Source: Linnemannia elongata
Lineage: Eukaryota > Mortierellomycota > Mortierellomycetes > Mortierellales > Mortierellaceae
Assembly (NCBI GenBank): GCA_036320915.1
Contig: JAXBDG010000013.1
Coordinates: forward strand, 1,488,001 to 1,552,000
Length of the DNA: 64,000 nucleotides
Direction of reading: 5' to 3'
A model generated the notes under the pieces. That model was not told the origin of the DNA. It searched no databases and saw only the letters and a program-made list of their open reading frames with translations. Positions 9,857 through 26,812 of this stretch are shown here, in pieces. Position 1 is the first letter of the stretch. Each line of letters begins with the position of its first letter. A program made the position numbers and the translations under genes.

Positions 9857-10915
9857 ATACCATCGCAGGCTATTTTTTTTTCACGGCAAAGATTAAAAGG
9901 ACCTTTACTCACGCACGGTAATTATCTATTTACCGATGTCGTCTACGAGAAGTTCGATATCCCTTCCCCTCTCTTCCTCTTCCTTTGCTCCTTTATCGCC
10001 AGTGTTTTCACCATAGTTGAAGTTGGAAAAATAAATATTGTAAACAAAACGTAAAACAAATCAAAGAATTGTGTGTCAATCATAATTCATGAACGCTAAA
10101 GAACGCATACCCTTCTGATTCATGGCCCTACTGCGTATCGCATGGGTGCCTCACTTCATCTTCAAGGAAGCATGCTTTTTTTTTCTCATTCATGAGTGTT
10201 TGAAGTAGGGTGGAATTGAGCCTACGGGGTCGCGGCGTCTTGCTCTGTTCACATCATAGACTTCACCAGATTTGGAAAGAATGCTGCGAGGCTGTTTTGT
10301 GACTCAAGCAAAGTGTGGATGTCGGACAGCCTTGGCATTTGTTACCAATGCTCATATCCGCCGCCTGCCCGCAGCATTGCTATTTTTCTATTATTATTTT
10401 TTTTTGTTCGTGCGAACCTGTGTTCAAAATGAAGTAGCAAACAATCATTTGGCACGGAAGGAGGGGAAGAAGGTAAGGAGAGCATTGAGGGAGGGATCCG
10501 CAGAAAAGTTGAGGAGTCACCCGTGCGTCAAAAGTTGCGCGAAAAATAAACATACAATAAAGTCGACCAAATAGTTAATTGTTTTTTGTTATGACTCGAG
10601 TGTGTGTTTATGAGAAAGCGGTGACACAGCCAGAAGGTGAGATATGACAGTAAGTCGTGGGAGAGTGCAAAGAAGGGGGGGGGGGGAAAGGAGGATGATA
10701 ACGAATGGGTGCCATTGGCTGACTTCTCAGGAGGAACACGCCGTCTCTGCTCCACTCTAATGCATCCCGCAGAACTTAATCTTTGAACGAACAAACGAAG
10801 GGAAAAGTAAACGGTGAAAGAAGAGAAAGGGGGTCCGCGAGGGTGAGAAGCAAATGAAGGCTGCCTCCATAGAAAAACATCCACAAAGTCGAAACTGTCA
10901 CACTCGCCACAATCA
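9857..10915. other. Gene-free spacer before the ABC transporter
   Basis: About 1 kb with no convincing coding segment. Near its left end a 14-bp perfect palindrome, CTACAACGTTGTAG, lies at about 9843-9856. The minus-strand frame at 10528-10956 overlaps the ABC promoter and is low-complexity. A G-run lies near 10677-10686. Confidence 0.45.
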
Positions 10916-10923
10916 TATAAAAA
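10916..10923 (+). promoter_or_regulatory. TATA box of the ABC transporter gene
   Basis: TATAAAAA, 192 bases before the ATG at 11115. It is followed by a CT-rich leader (TCATCTCTCTCTCC...) typical of fungal initiation regions. Confidence 0.6.
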
Positions 10924-11114
10924 GGAGTTGTCAGTCCTTTTCATCTCTCTCTCCACTCATTCCCCATTCCCAACTTTCGAACATACTCTTCCTTCTCATA
11001 ACGAACTGATCTCCCATCTCTCAATCTCCTGCTTCCAGACTTCAGGAACACTCTAACGCCCACTGCCTTCTATGGCATAATCCCCCTTTCACTCTCTCAC
11101 AATTGCCTTTATCC

Positions 11115-16501
<5,387 letters not shown>

Positions 16502-17463
16502 TGCGAACATCTTGTACGATTTTTAAAAAATATATTTTTTGTGACACATGCCAGCCGTTCGTGGTTTGAACTTCCTCACAGTGTGTTTTACCGATTAAAG
16601 AAAAAAAAAAAAAAAAGAGTGGGAAAAGAAGGAAGGGAATGAAGTCTCAGATGGGGTGTTCCCCCAAAACTCCAAAAGCGAACTATTTCTGTGCTCCCCT
16701 CCCCTCCCCCTTTTTTATTTTCGTGTCCTTTGGTTGGTGCTTCCATCAACCTTGGCACTCTTTTGCTTTCTCATCACGACGACCTTCTTTTTTCCTTTCT
16801 TTTCTTCTCCATCAGTTCATCACAGTCTAACTGATCTGACTTGAACCAACCGAACAACTCCAAACAACCGTGACATAGCCCTCTTGACCAAAAAACAAGG
16901 GTGCTCTTCCTTCTTTGTTCTAGCCTTTCTCTTGTGTTTCCATGGTCACCTTGACGTAAGTTTGGTATTAGCGGGAAAAGCGCGACTGCAAATGACAAGG
17001 GCAAGAAAGAGTCTAGCCCACATGTAGCCAGTGGTAGGGCGGGAAGGCAAAGGCAAGGCAAGGCAGGGCAAGGCACTGCTCCCTGGAATTTGTGTTGTAC
17101 GAGCGTGCGACACTCTCAAACAAGCAAAAGCAAATTCAAGCAAGGCAAGCCAAGTAAAGCAGAGCTATATATTGACCGAACACTTCTCTCATTCCCCTCC
17201 TCTTTTTTCTTCTTTTCACCTCTCACTCATCCTCCTCGTTCTCTCTTCTTCCTTCCTCTCGCTCACTCATCTCACACTTCCTTCCTCTCTCATCTCCACA
17301 CTCACACACACTACTCTTCTCCCTCCACACATTCACTCACTCACTTAACCCTGTCCGTAGTTGGCCCTCGTTCCTCACATCTCCTTCCTCTCCCTCTTCT
17401 TCCCTTACTTCCTCATCCCACACCTACACCCCTCTCCCAACAACCGCTCCCACTTCCATAACC
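16502..17463. other. Intergenic region between the ABC transporter and DUF4112 genes
   Basis: No gene seen. An A-tract follows ATTAAAG near 16596-16616, probably the 3' end of the ABC transcript. A GGCAAGGCAAGGCA repeat lies near 17049-17070. From 17180 to the next ATG the sequence is almost pure pyrimidine, as in a fungal 5' leader. Confidence 0.5.
17166..17172 (+). promoter_or_regulatory. TATA box of the DUF4112 gene
   Basis: TATATAT, 298 bases before the ATG at 17464 and followed by a long CT-rich leader. Confidence 0.5.
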
Positions 17464-18676
17464 ATGGCAACCAAACACCAAACCTCCGGTCCCGCACAAG
17501 TCATCCTCGTCCCCGAACAGCGAGAATCCAAGGGCTCAAAGTTCAAGAGGATCTTCACCGGCGGAAAGAAGAAGAACCAGATTGTCCTCTCGGCCCGTGA
17601 TGCTGAGGTTTTGGCAGAGGTCAAGAAGAGGGCTAAGGTCCTTGATACTGCTATCGACCTGGGAGTTGCGAAGATTGGATTGGATCCTATCCTTGGTAAG
17701 TCTGAGCGAAAGAGACATACCCCTCCTCTTTGTTTATTTTTTTTATTTTTCTTACTTTCGCGGATTCACCCCTCAGTCCATATTTTTGTCCTCCTTTCTC
17801 TTCTTTCTTCCCGGATCTCACCCTCAATCTCTTTAATCCCTGGTTTTCCTTTTGTTCTTTCCCCTGTTTCTCTTTCTTCCTCTTTACCGTTACGAGATGT
17901 GGTTGTAATTGCTCTGAAAAAGGCGCCTTTTCACTAACCCAAAGTAAACCAAAATACTTATGCAAACCTTCCTTCACATAGGTCTGATCCCAGTCGCAGG
18001 AGATGTCATTACCCTGGCGATTGCCATGCGTTTGATTCACACTGCCCAAAAGGCAGATATCCCCAAGTCGCTCACTAACCAGATGTTCTTCAATGTGGCC
18101 CTTGACTTTGGCGTAAGTTTCTTTTATCTTGAAACGTCTTTGCTTTTCTCCTACTTGAGAGTATTGACATTCTCGTTTCGGTTGTTACGAAACTCACTCT
18201 CGCCCTCCCCCCTCCCCTCGATTTGCCTTTTGCTTGATTGCATTGAAAATAATACCCGAATGCTTGATTTCATTGGAATAAGAACATACGCTAACACATG
18301 CCTTTTCACTCTCCTCTTTTCACTTTTCTAAACCTTTTCCTTTGAAACGAATTAGATGGGTCTGGTTCCAGTGGTGGGAGATGTGTTGGATTTCATGTTC
18401 AAGGCGAATAAGAGGAACGCCAAGCTGTTCGAGGATTTCTTGTACGAGCGTGCAGCCCAACAGGCCGCCGAGGCCGAACAACAAGCAGCAGTCAACCTCC
18501 ACCACCAACAGTTGCATCAACAAGCTCTTGCCAACTTTAACGCAGCGAACGGAGGACAACCGGCAAATCACCAACAACAGCAGCAACAGAAGCCTGCAAA
18601 GAAGGGCTGGTTCTCGCGGGGTGGCAACGATACTGTTATTGAGATGGGTCCTTCTGCCGGCCACACCATCAAGTAG
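17464..18676 (+). CDS. DUF4112 small membrane-associated protein
   Basis: Exons 17464-17695, 17982-18112 and 18356-18676 give 227 residues. After a basic start (SKFKRIFTGGKKKN), the core holds the family hallmark LGVAKIGLDPILGLIPVAGDVITL and, 40 residues later, NVALDFGMGLVPVVGDVLDFMFKANKRN. These are two copies of a G-L-hydrophobic-P-V-hydrophobic-G-D motif. Each intron falls just before one copy. The C-terminal 80 residues are Gln/Ala-rich and end KKGWFSRGGNDTVIEMGPS. DUF4112 proteins occur in fungi and bacteria and have no agreed function. The hydrophobic core suggests membrane association. Frame closes exactly and splice borders are consensus. Confidence 0.85.
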
Positions 18677-18774
18677 AATTGATGTCACCACTTCTTGAAC
18701 CTCTTTGTTTATTTATACCATACACATCTTGTCCAAAGTCATTTATCGTCCATTTTAACTTAGTTTCCCATTGT

Positions 18775-18780
18775 AATAAA
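18775..18780 (+). terminator. Poly(A) signal of the DUF4112 gene
   Basis: AATAAA, 99 bases after the stop at 18676. Confidence 0.6.
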
Positions 18781-19005
18781 GAACCTTTTTGTCCATATTG
18801 ATACTGTGTGCAAGTCGTTTGTTATTTATTTACAAGGAAAGGGGAAGGAGGAGTATCGTACAAAAGATAAAGTCGCGCAATGAAGGAAAATAACAATACA
18901 AAAGAAAAGAGGTATGACACGCGAGAGATATCTGCTATGCTATCGTAGAATAAAATACTGGGGTATTTTTGTCTCGGAAGAGAAACAGCCCAATTCTGTC
19001 GCCTA

Positions 19006-20930
19006 TCAAGCGTCCCCGCCACTCAAACGCCAGATGCAGAGGTCGACATGGTCGTTGATCGTTGCTTCTTCGACCTGCTGAGCACAGACTGGGCATGCTA
19101 CCATTGACACTGCAGATTTGTCTTGTCCAGAGGATGACTTTTGGTGTGGTGGTGGTGGCGGTGGCGAGGTTGCGTTAACAAATATCACGTCGTCCTCGTC
19201 GTTGCCCTTGTTGTCAGACTTCATTTTCTTCCAACCGTCTGTATCATCATCGCTGTCTAACGAAAAGGTTCGCTCCAACTGCTTCCGCTTAGTTTGCACG
19301 GTCGTTGTCGTTTGTGCTGTTAGTTTTGTTGGTGTTGTTGGTATAGTGGTGATCGACGACGAAGAGGGTGACGTTGATGGGCAACTGGTTTGGTTGTTTG
19401 AGGCGAGGTGGCGTTCGAATCGAGCAAGTGCAGCAGCTGCGGCAGCTTCCTTTGGCGAGATGTGGTTGCTCATTCCTGGCAAGGACTTGGAGGGTTGCTT
19501 TCTGCCGTCTTGCCCATCCTTTCCTAATAATGACTTGCCGTGAACACCATTCCGCAGGCCTATCTCCTTCAAATGGTCCTCTAAAGCGGGGATTGACGGC
19601 GACGACGTGCGAGGTGTAGATGGTGTTGAGGATGACGAAGTCGATGTCGATGGAGATGATGAAGATGTTGTCACTGTCTTCGTCTGTGGGATCAGAAAGT
19701 TATCGAGCATCGTCCGTGGTTTCGGTTTCGGCTTTACTTCGGGTTCTGTGCTCGCATCTTTTGTCGTTTTCTTTGTCGATTTCTTTTTAGGAGTCGGATC
19801 TGGTTCGGAGATCTTTGTGTACGTGCCCCCGCATGATTCCTGGTGCTCCGCGTACCACCTGTCTGCTGGCTGCGGCGGCCTAAGAAAGGATGTCAAAGTA
19901 ACATAAAATAAGTCAATATCCAACTGGCAGTTACTGTGAAGAGCTACGATATACTAATACGGAATGAAAGCGGCAAAGACATACCTGTTCATGGATCGTT
20001 TTACGATCCCATAGTACGGCGGGCGGTGTTGACAGGGCCCATTGCACTTCCAGACATGGGTCTTATAATACCGAACTTCGTCATGAAAGGTATGATAGAT
20101 TGTGATGGTCGTCCCTGCAATCTTATTGATCCTGTTCATATGGTGTTGAAACTATGAGACACACGGGCAATAAAAACCAAGAACAAGCAATGGTTAGCTT
20201 GCTGCGCGAATATAACGGTATGGCGTGGGGAGACCAAGAATCCTCGTAAGCGCACTTACGTCAGCTCCGTGGCCGTCATGGTCCTGGATCGCTTGGGTGA
20301 CGAAAAGGTATGCGCTATCAAACAATTTGGGGGCAAATTAATTCAATGAAGCTTGAAATCGGATCGATCGCTTCCAATGCCAACTCTCTACCATGACAGC
20401 GCGACAAAAGACAAAAGAGAAAAGATACTCACTGGATCATCTCATGCAGCAGAGTATCGATGTAGTCAGACTCTGGCCGAAACTTGAGTAAAGGCTCCGA
20501 CAGTCGAATCGAACAGTAGTGTGCCGCCGATTGGTACACACATAGTCCTGCGCTACATTGTCCAGTACACGAAAAGAAACTTGGTTCTTAGTTGATTGAC
20601 TTTTTTTGCGCGAGGAGACGAACGTCCCTCGAGGAGAACAATGCTGCGCTGGGCAAGTCAAAATACGTACCACACAGTCATGCGAGGACTCCACCGGACT
20701 TCACAGGCACTCAGTTTTGACTCAAAGTAGAGATCGTTGAAGGCAAGGAAAAGGCCGTGAAGATCCTTGAATGGCGCATCGGTCTGGAGGGCAAGCGAAT
20801 CGTAGTTTCCAGCGAAATCAGTGTCGTTGCTGATGGCAATAGGGGTGCTTGAAGACGACCCCTGAGCAGTGGCAGCCTCGTATTCCAGAGACTGGAGCAA
20901 ACGAGCCAGTTCTTCGTCCGACTGCTCCAT
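19006..20930 (-). CDS. SPRTN: Spartan (SPRTN/DVC1) DNA-protein crosslink protease
   Basis: Exons 20930-20671, 20552-20433, 20314-20260, 20151-19985 and 19879-19006 give 491 residues. The SprT domain spans about residues 50-205. The zinc and catalytic residues are visible: HEMIH at 123-127 (His123, Glu124, His127) and the third ligand His142 in DHDGHG, with the spacing seen in human SPRTN. Next come FQHHMNRINKIAG, YHTFHDEVRYYKTHVWKCNG and PCQHRPPYYGIVKRSMNR, all typical of Spartan. A disordered Ser/Thr tail holds TMLDNFLIPQ, which might be PIP-like, and ends in a UBZ4 finger (Cys463, Cys466, His478, Cys482). Spartan cleaves proteins crosslinked to DNA at replication forks, recruited by ubiquitin and PCNA. 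An intron splits the last His codon of HEMIH. Confidence 0.93.
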
Positions 20931-21845
20931 GGCTAGTTGTGAACACGGTCGACGGGAAGGAAACGGAGGTTGTGCGCGGAATGCAAAAGAGACACTGTAA
21001 ATAGGGTTGCTCTGGGTAGTGAGTAGGTGATGAGAGAATTGCGAAGAGAGAAGGAGTTGCGGATGCACAAGGGAAAAAAACAGACGACGCCACCAAATTA
21101 AATGTACAGAATGGCGGAGGGATAGGAGTTACTGGTGCGGTGTGAGAGGGAAGGGGAGGGGATAAAATTGATTTGAGGCGGGGACGAATTGGAGCCTCCT
21201 TTCCCCTATCTCTTATTCCAAAGGTAGAGACCTTCAAAAGACAGTCACAGAAGGCCTCTTGGGCGGACGGATCCATTGAAGGAGGAAGGGCACATCATAC
21301 ACATACAGGAGGACTACTGCCATCCATCGACCATGCGAGCCATCTATCCATCGATACTCATCATCCCTGCAGGAACGGCCATCAACCAACCCATCAGGAA
21401 CATATGCGCCCAATTTTTGCGAGAAAGAACTTCATGAGAGATCTCCATGGTGGATGGAGGCAAGGTGTGAGTTGGGAGGCGACTTACATTCTGTCAGCCG
21501 GGAGAGTACTTGATGGAGGAACAATCGGGGAACTCTGGTGGAATCTCCGTTGGTGGAGGTACAGCATCCATCCGACGACACCAACCACCTTGTCTTTACA
21601 GGAAATACAGGTGGCCACCAACTTCAGTCAGCACAGACTTCAGTTGAAGTGAACGGTGAATCTATGATGCAGAGGGCAGCGGTGGACAACAACTGCTATC
21701 GACGGTTCGGAGTGGAGGGTGGAGGCTTTCAGGAAGGACGGCGGATGCCTCGTAGCACTACAGGGTCCCATCAACCATCGTCAAACTGGACAGACCTCTA
21801 ATCGAACTGCTCGACCTTTGTTTCTTTCTGCGTTTGTAGGACAAT
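20931..21845. other. Divergent promoter region of SPRTN and ribosomal protein uL22
   Basis: About 0.9 kb between the two ATGs, with no coding exon seen. There is no clear TATA box. The open plus-strand frames around 21173-21801 lack coding character and probably belong to leader or promoter DNA. Confidence 0.5.
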
Positions 21846-23013
21846 ATGGTGAGATACGCTGCCACCCCAGCCAACAGCTCCAAGAGTAAGTGAACCGACC
21901 CAGGAAGACAATCTGATCAGGAGCAGGAATCTTGTATTGTCTTTTGGCTGAAAGAACACAGCAGCAGAAGGATGAACCCAACATCAACTCGATTCAAACA
22001 GGACACACCCCACCTTAAAAAAGTCGATCAGATCTCTAATCGATCCCCACCAAAACCCTCCTCCCATCAACCTAATAGCTGCTTTGTCGCGCGGTTCGTA
22101 CCTCCGCGTTCACTTCAAGAACACCCGTGAGGTCGCTGCCGCCATCTCCGGTATGAAGTTGAAGAAGGCCCTCACCTACCTCGAGGACGTCAAGGAGCAC
22201 AAGCAGGCCATCCCCTTCCGTCGCTTCAACGGCGGTATCGGTCGCACTGCCCAGGCCAAGCCTTTCGGCATGACCATGGCCCGCTGGCCCGCCAAGTCTT
22301 GCGAGTTCGTTTTGGACTTGCTCAAGAACGCCGAGTCCAACGCCGAGGTACATTTTTCTCCTTCCAGTTGAGCGGTCATACAAACGGGAGCATCAGGAGC
22401 AACAGAAAGGAAACAGATCGGGAACTCAACACGGCGATATGGCTAAACGACCCATATTCGGGCGACTTTAACGTTCATTCGTGTAACGTCAATTGCTACT
22501 ATGCACCGCAGAGGAGGATTTAGTGTCCACTTTTTCAAAAGCACACGCCAACCGCTTCGAAATTCGGCGGGATCAGATCGACTCGAGCACACGCTTGTTC
22601 ATATTTTGGAGTATCACAAGGAGTTCATCGCCATATTCTCGGCACTTTTCAACATACCCACATCTCCAAGCGACGCCTCACAGGATACTATATCAAAACA
22701 TGGCTTTAAAAAATCCTTTCCGTCCAACGAAGCCAGACGTTAACATTCTCTTCCACTGCTATCTTCCAAAATATAACAGGTCAAGGGCTTGGAGCAGGAG
22801 GCTCTTGTTATCAAGCACATCCAGGTCAACCAGGCCCCTCGCCAGCGTCGCCGCACCTACCGTGCTCACGGTCGCATCAACCCCTACATGTCGTCCCCCT
22901 GCCACATCGAGATCATTCTCGCTGAGGAGAACGAGGCCGTCAAGCGTGAGGTTGAGGCCAAGAAGCCCAAGCTCAACGCTCGCCAGCTCGCTGCCCGTGC
23001 TCGCCGTGCTTAA
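21846..23013 (+). CDS. RPL17: 60S ribosomal protein L17 (uL22)
   Basis: Exons 21846-21885, 22079-22347 and 22780-23013 give 180 residues, near the usual eukaryotic length of about 184. The sequence is highly conserved: [102 protein letters not shown] and [16 protein letters not shown]. uL22 lines the peptide exit tunnel of the large subunit. The first exon is only 40 bases, common for fungal ribosomal protein genes. Intron 2 is 432 bases, long for this window. I looked for box C/D motifs of an intronic snoRNA and saw no convincing pair. Confidence 0.97.
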
Positions 23014-23043
23014 GCGATTTGATGAAGTTCCCCCATTCATTGC

Positions 23044-23049
23044 AATAAA
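23044..23049 (+). terminator. Poly(A) signal of the uL22 gene
   Basis: AATAAA, 31 bases after the stop and within the 297-bp gap to the convergent MAD1 gene. Confidence 0.6.
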
Positions 23050-23310
23050 CTACACCACCCTCCTGCCGTTGTCCTTTTCTTTGATTAAAAACCAAGCAGA
23101 TATCACACAGTAACAGCTCTTTTTCATTTGCTTTTTTTGACGCTTTGTGAAACGTGCTCAGGGGATTTATATGGAAAAGGAATGTGTGTGGAATGCGTGC
23201 GGCCGTTATCAATTATAATGGGCGAAGCCGTTTTGCTATCGTGGGGAGTGTGAGTTTGTTACACGGGCAAGGGGGTGCCTTATGGTACAAGTATTTTTAT
23301 TCGTCATAGC

Positions 23311-26300
23311 TTAGGGGTCAACCATCATGTCCGAGTTTTGAGTATCATCGTCGTCCACCAAAGACTGGAAGGGCCGATAATGCGGTTGTTGTTGTTGCTG
23401 CTGTTCCTGCACTCGCAATTGATGTGCCTGCTGCTCCACCAGATCCAATGTCACTCGACTCAGGAACGCAGGGATGCTTCCCAGTTGGTTCACCCAATGG
23501 TCAAACGACTCTTTGTGCTCCTCCATATACTTTTGGCTCCCGGACCCGACCAGTTGCATCGTGCCCTCGTCGTTCTGACCGGACGTAAACACAAACGATT
23601 GCTGCTCCTCAGCATTATAGACTGAGATCAATTCTACCCGTCCGTTGTCCAAAAAGTTGACCTTGTAGCCCAAAAGCGACCGAACCGCATCCAAGAATTC
23701 GTCCGCCTTGAGTGTCCACGACTATTGACAGGTTAATATAACAAACGTCTGTTAGTTGTTTGCACGGTTCGAATTAATACAAGCACGGAAAGACGAGAAA
23801 CAAGTAATCAAGGCATTACCTGCTTGAGACGTTTGGAGCGCTTGTCGTTGTCGGCGAATTCCTCCTGTAACCGTTTAAAGTCTCCCAGGAGACGATTATA
23901 GCTGGCAACGGGGACAACATTCCTGTCTTGAAGGGCAACCTCCTGATCACCAAATACGTCTTGCTGTAGTCCAAGTAGGTGTCCATCTGGCTGTTGTTGT
24001 TGCTGCAAGTCAGTAAGGGACTGCAAGAGAGCTGCATTCTCCTCCTTCAGGGCATCAAGCATCTGCTGTCGGATAGCCTGATGTCTTGCTGCAGGACTAT
24101 CATTGATTTCTAAGACCCGGGATATTGCTGGATTGAAAGCTCCTGCTCCAATGGCGATCTCGTGCTCCAGAATCTTGGCATCCAACGAAGCGTTCTCCTT
24201 GCGCAGCAGCTCCAATTCGTTGTGGATCGCCAGTTTGGCTAATGAGGGTTAAGATGAATACGGGATTAGCAATTGTATGAGCTTTTCATCTCAGCGCCTC
24301 CCGAACGCAAGATGAATGTGACTTACATTCTACAAGGGCTTGCTTCTCGGCATAAAGCTTGCTGAAGGAGACAGAACTCTGGTTTTGAATTGTCTGCAAG
24401 AATGCTAGCATAGCAGCTGATCCTGCAGATGACTCCTCGGTCGCGTTGTTGGCGCTAGCAGTCATGCTCTCCAACTTGGCCTGGCACTCCTGAACTAGTT
24501 TTTCCAGCTGTTCGATTCTGATATTCTTTTGGTTATCGTACGAGCCTCCCATCAACTGAACCTCCTCCGTATCATACGATTTCTATGTAGCATAAAAGAT
24601 TACAACACTAGGCGGTCAGCTTCATACTCTGCAAATGAAAATTATAAGGTCGCGCGCCATGATGGCTTTGTTGTCCACATACCAGCTGCTCCTTCAGACT
24701 CTCGACTTGACGAAGAGCGAAATCCTTGGTCATCTCGTGCCGACGTGTGATAGAGCTCTGCTTCGCACAGAATTCTTCCTGTTCAACCAGTTTCGTCTTG
24801 AGTTCTGAAAGATGCTGCTCCAACTGCTCAATGTACGCGTCGCGTGCCTTGAGGGCTTCCTGAAATTCATCTCTGACCTCCACCAATGCCGCCTTGTCCC
24901 CACGCAGAGTTGCAATCATCTTGGCGAGTTCATAAGGCGAGTTGTAATCCGTCTTGTCCGACTTTTCCAAAAATGCAGCCCTATTTCAGTGCAAAATCAA
25001 ATATGCGTTAGAACACTCAGATTTGCAGATATTCCTTCCTTGAGCAAGACAGCAGCCGAATTTTCCATGTATGCGCTGCTTTACCATTGCTCTTTTTCCT
25101 TGAGAAGTACGCCGTTCTGAACCTCGTATTTGCCGCACTTGATACGAAGATCGTCCATCAACTTCAGCTTCTGCTCCAAACTCAATTTTTCCTCCTTGAG
25201 CACCTCTACATTCCTGTACGTGTCCTTCAAGTGTTTGCATTCTGCTGTCAATTGCCGGTTGGCGCCCTCGAGCTGCTTAATATAGGCGACCTGATTCTGA
25301 AGCTCTTTCTGGACTCGTACGACATCCTCCATCCCCTGGGTATTCAGCTTCAGCTGTCTGTTTTGGTCTTCCAGTTCCATGATCCTGTCAAGAGCCTCGG
25401 CCAGCTTTTGATGCTTTTCTGCGACAAGGCTGCTCTGGGAATGGCTGCTGTCCTGAGTCTCTGCGAGCGTCTGTTGTTGATGTGTTAGGGATGCGGTGAG
25501 AGTCCGGACTCGTTGGGTCAATTCGCTTTGCTTCTCGCGACTCTCTTCCTGTATTTGCGAAAGGCGATCTTTAATATTCATGTTCTCATCCCGCAGGTCC
25601 TTGATAATCTCATTTGATGCCATCTACAATATAATAAGAAAAAACGATGGAGGTCAGGGTTTGCCTTCAAGTTGAAAGTCCCGAAGTATACTAACGCGAT
25701 GCAAGCGTTTTTTGTTACCTTGGACTGTATAGAATCTTCCTCAAGAGCTTGAACCTTCTTGGTAAGACTCTTCTCCTGCTCGTATAAGAACCGACGATCA
25801 CTCTCCAACGAGTCGACTCTAGCCATCAGTTTCCGCTTCAGGATGTCGGATTCACGCGCAGCCTGTTCCATGGTGACGATCTTTCGCTCCAGTTCTGTCT
25901 TGGTGCTTGACAACTCATACTGTGTATCCCTCAACTTTTTTCGCGTCGACTCGTACTCTATTGCAAAACAGTGATCCAGTGAAAATGACCGCTTGTCGAT
26001 TAATCTTTCAGTTGTCTTCGATTTCAAGTGATGGGTGAAAGGGACGAGGACCGTTTGAATCACACGCTAAAGTCGGCTCATACCATCAGGTTCAATGGTA
26101 CGGGTTCTTATCCTTGATGATGGGTACTGATTCTCCTGATCCTGTTCTCCGGCTGCTACTGCCGGGGATCTGTTTGACGCGTTCGTGTATTGTCCAAAAA
26201 CACTCTATTTTGACCACACCATTAAAAAAGGTCATAGCGTGAATAGTGTGTTCGCAAGGGAGGAATGGCGCCTGGACTGTCTGATGCAAACCACCTGTTG

Positions 26301-26563
26301 CGTAATGAAAGCAAAAAAAAAAAAGTTACCACGGTAGGGCTTGCATTCTCTGACCCTGACCACAAAGGCTGAAATGAGCTTCCAGGACCAAGTCGAGAAG
26401 GAGTTGAGGGTGTGGCGGAAGAGGTTGTAGGTCGTTTCTCGCCAAAGGGTGTCCTGACTTCTGCGGAGCCTGCTCCTGTGTTTGAGCTTCCTGTGGAAGG
26501 TGAGTGTAGAGGTCTGTTCATGAAGCGACGCACCAGGTCTGGGTCGCTGGTCGGTGAACTCAT
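23311..26563 (-). CDS. MAD1: Spindle assembly checkpoint protein Mad1
   Basis: Exons 26563-26330, one from 26205, then about 25957-25719, 25623-25085, 24980-24683, 24582-24327, 24238-23820 and 23721-23311; about 810 residues. The N-terminus is disordered (MSSPTSDPDLVRRFMNRP). A coiled coil of about 550 residues follows. The C-terminal domain has NDKRSKRLKQ, the Arg-Leu-Lys motif region that contacts Bub1, followed by ADEFLDAVRSLLGYKVNFLDNGRVELISVY, the Mad1 RWD-like fold. Mad1 recruits Mad2 to unattached kinetochores and nuclear pores. The tail is Gln-rich and acidic. Exon 2 is uncertain. Starting in phase at 26205 it reads SVFGQYTNASNRSP and then needs a GC donor at 26163, otherwise the frame breaks. 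The rest closes exactly. Confidence 0.88.
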
Positions 26564-26812
26564 CGTAGTATGGATGTTTGTGCGTGTGTCGAGTCGAAGA
26601 AAGGAAGGTGGGTCGAGGGGATGGAGAGCGTGAGAGGGGCGCTGTGAACCGTGGCGAATTAATTCAAAGGTCGTGACTGTTGGAGCTGACTAGATGCTTG
26701 AACCCTTAAGCAAATCGAGTAAACAAACTGCACCACACATTCACCCCCGGATATCACTCTGAACCAACAACTCCACTCCAACCACTCACAGCAACCAACA
26801 CTCACAACAACC

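Noticed and set aside
10528..10956. Minus-strand 142-residue frame upstream of the ABC gene
   Set aside because: Overlaps the TATA box and start region of the ABC gene and crosses a G-run. No homology recognised.
23764..23780. GGTTCGAATTA resembling a tRNA B box
   Set aside because: No matching A box upstream and no cloverleaf. It lies in a MAD1 intron.
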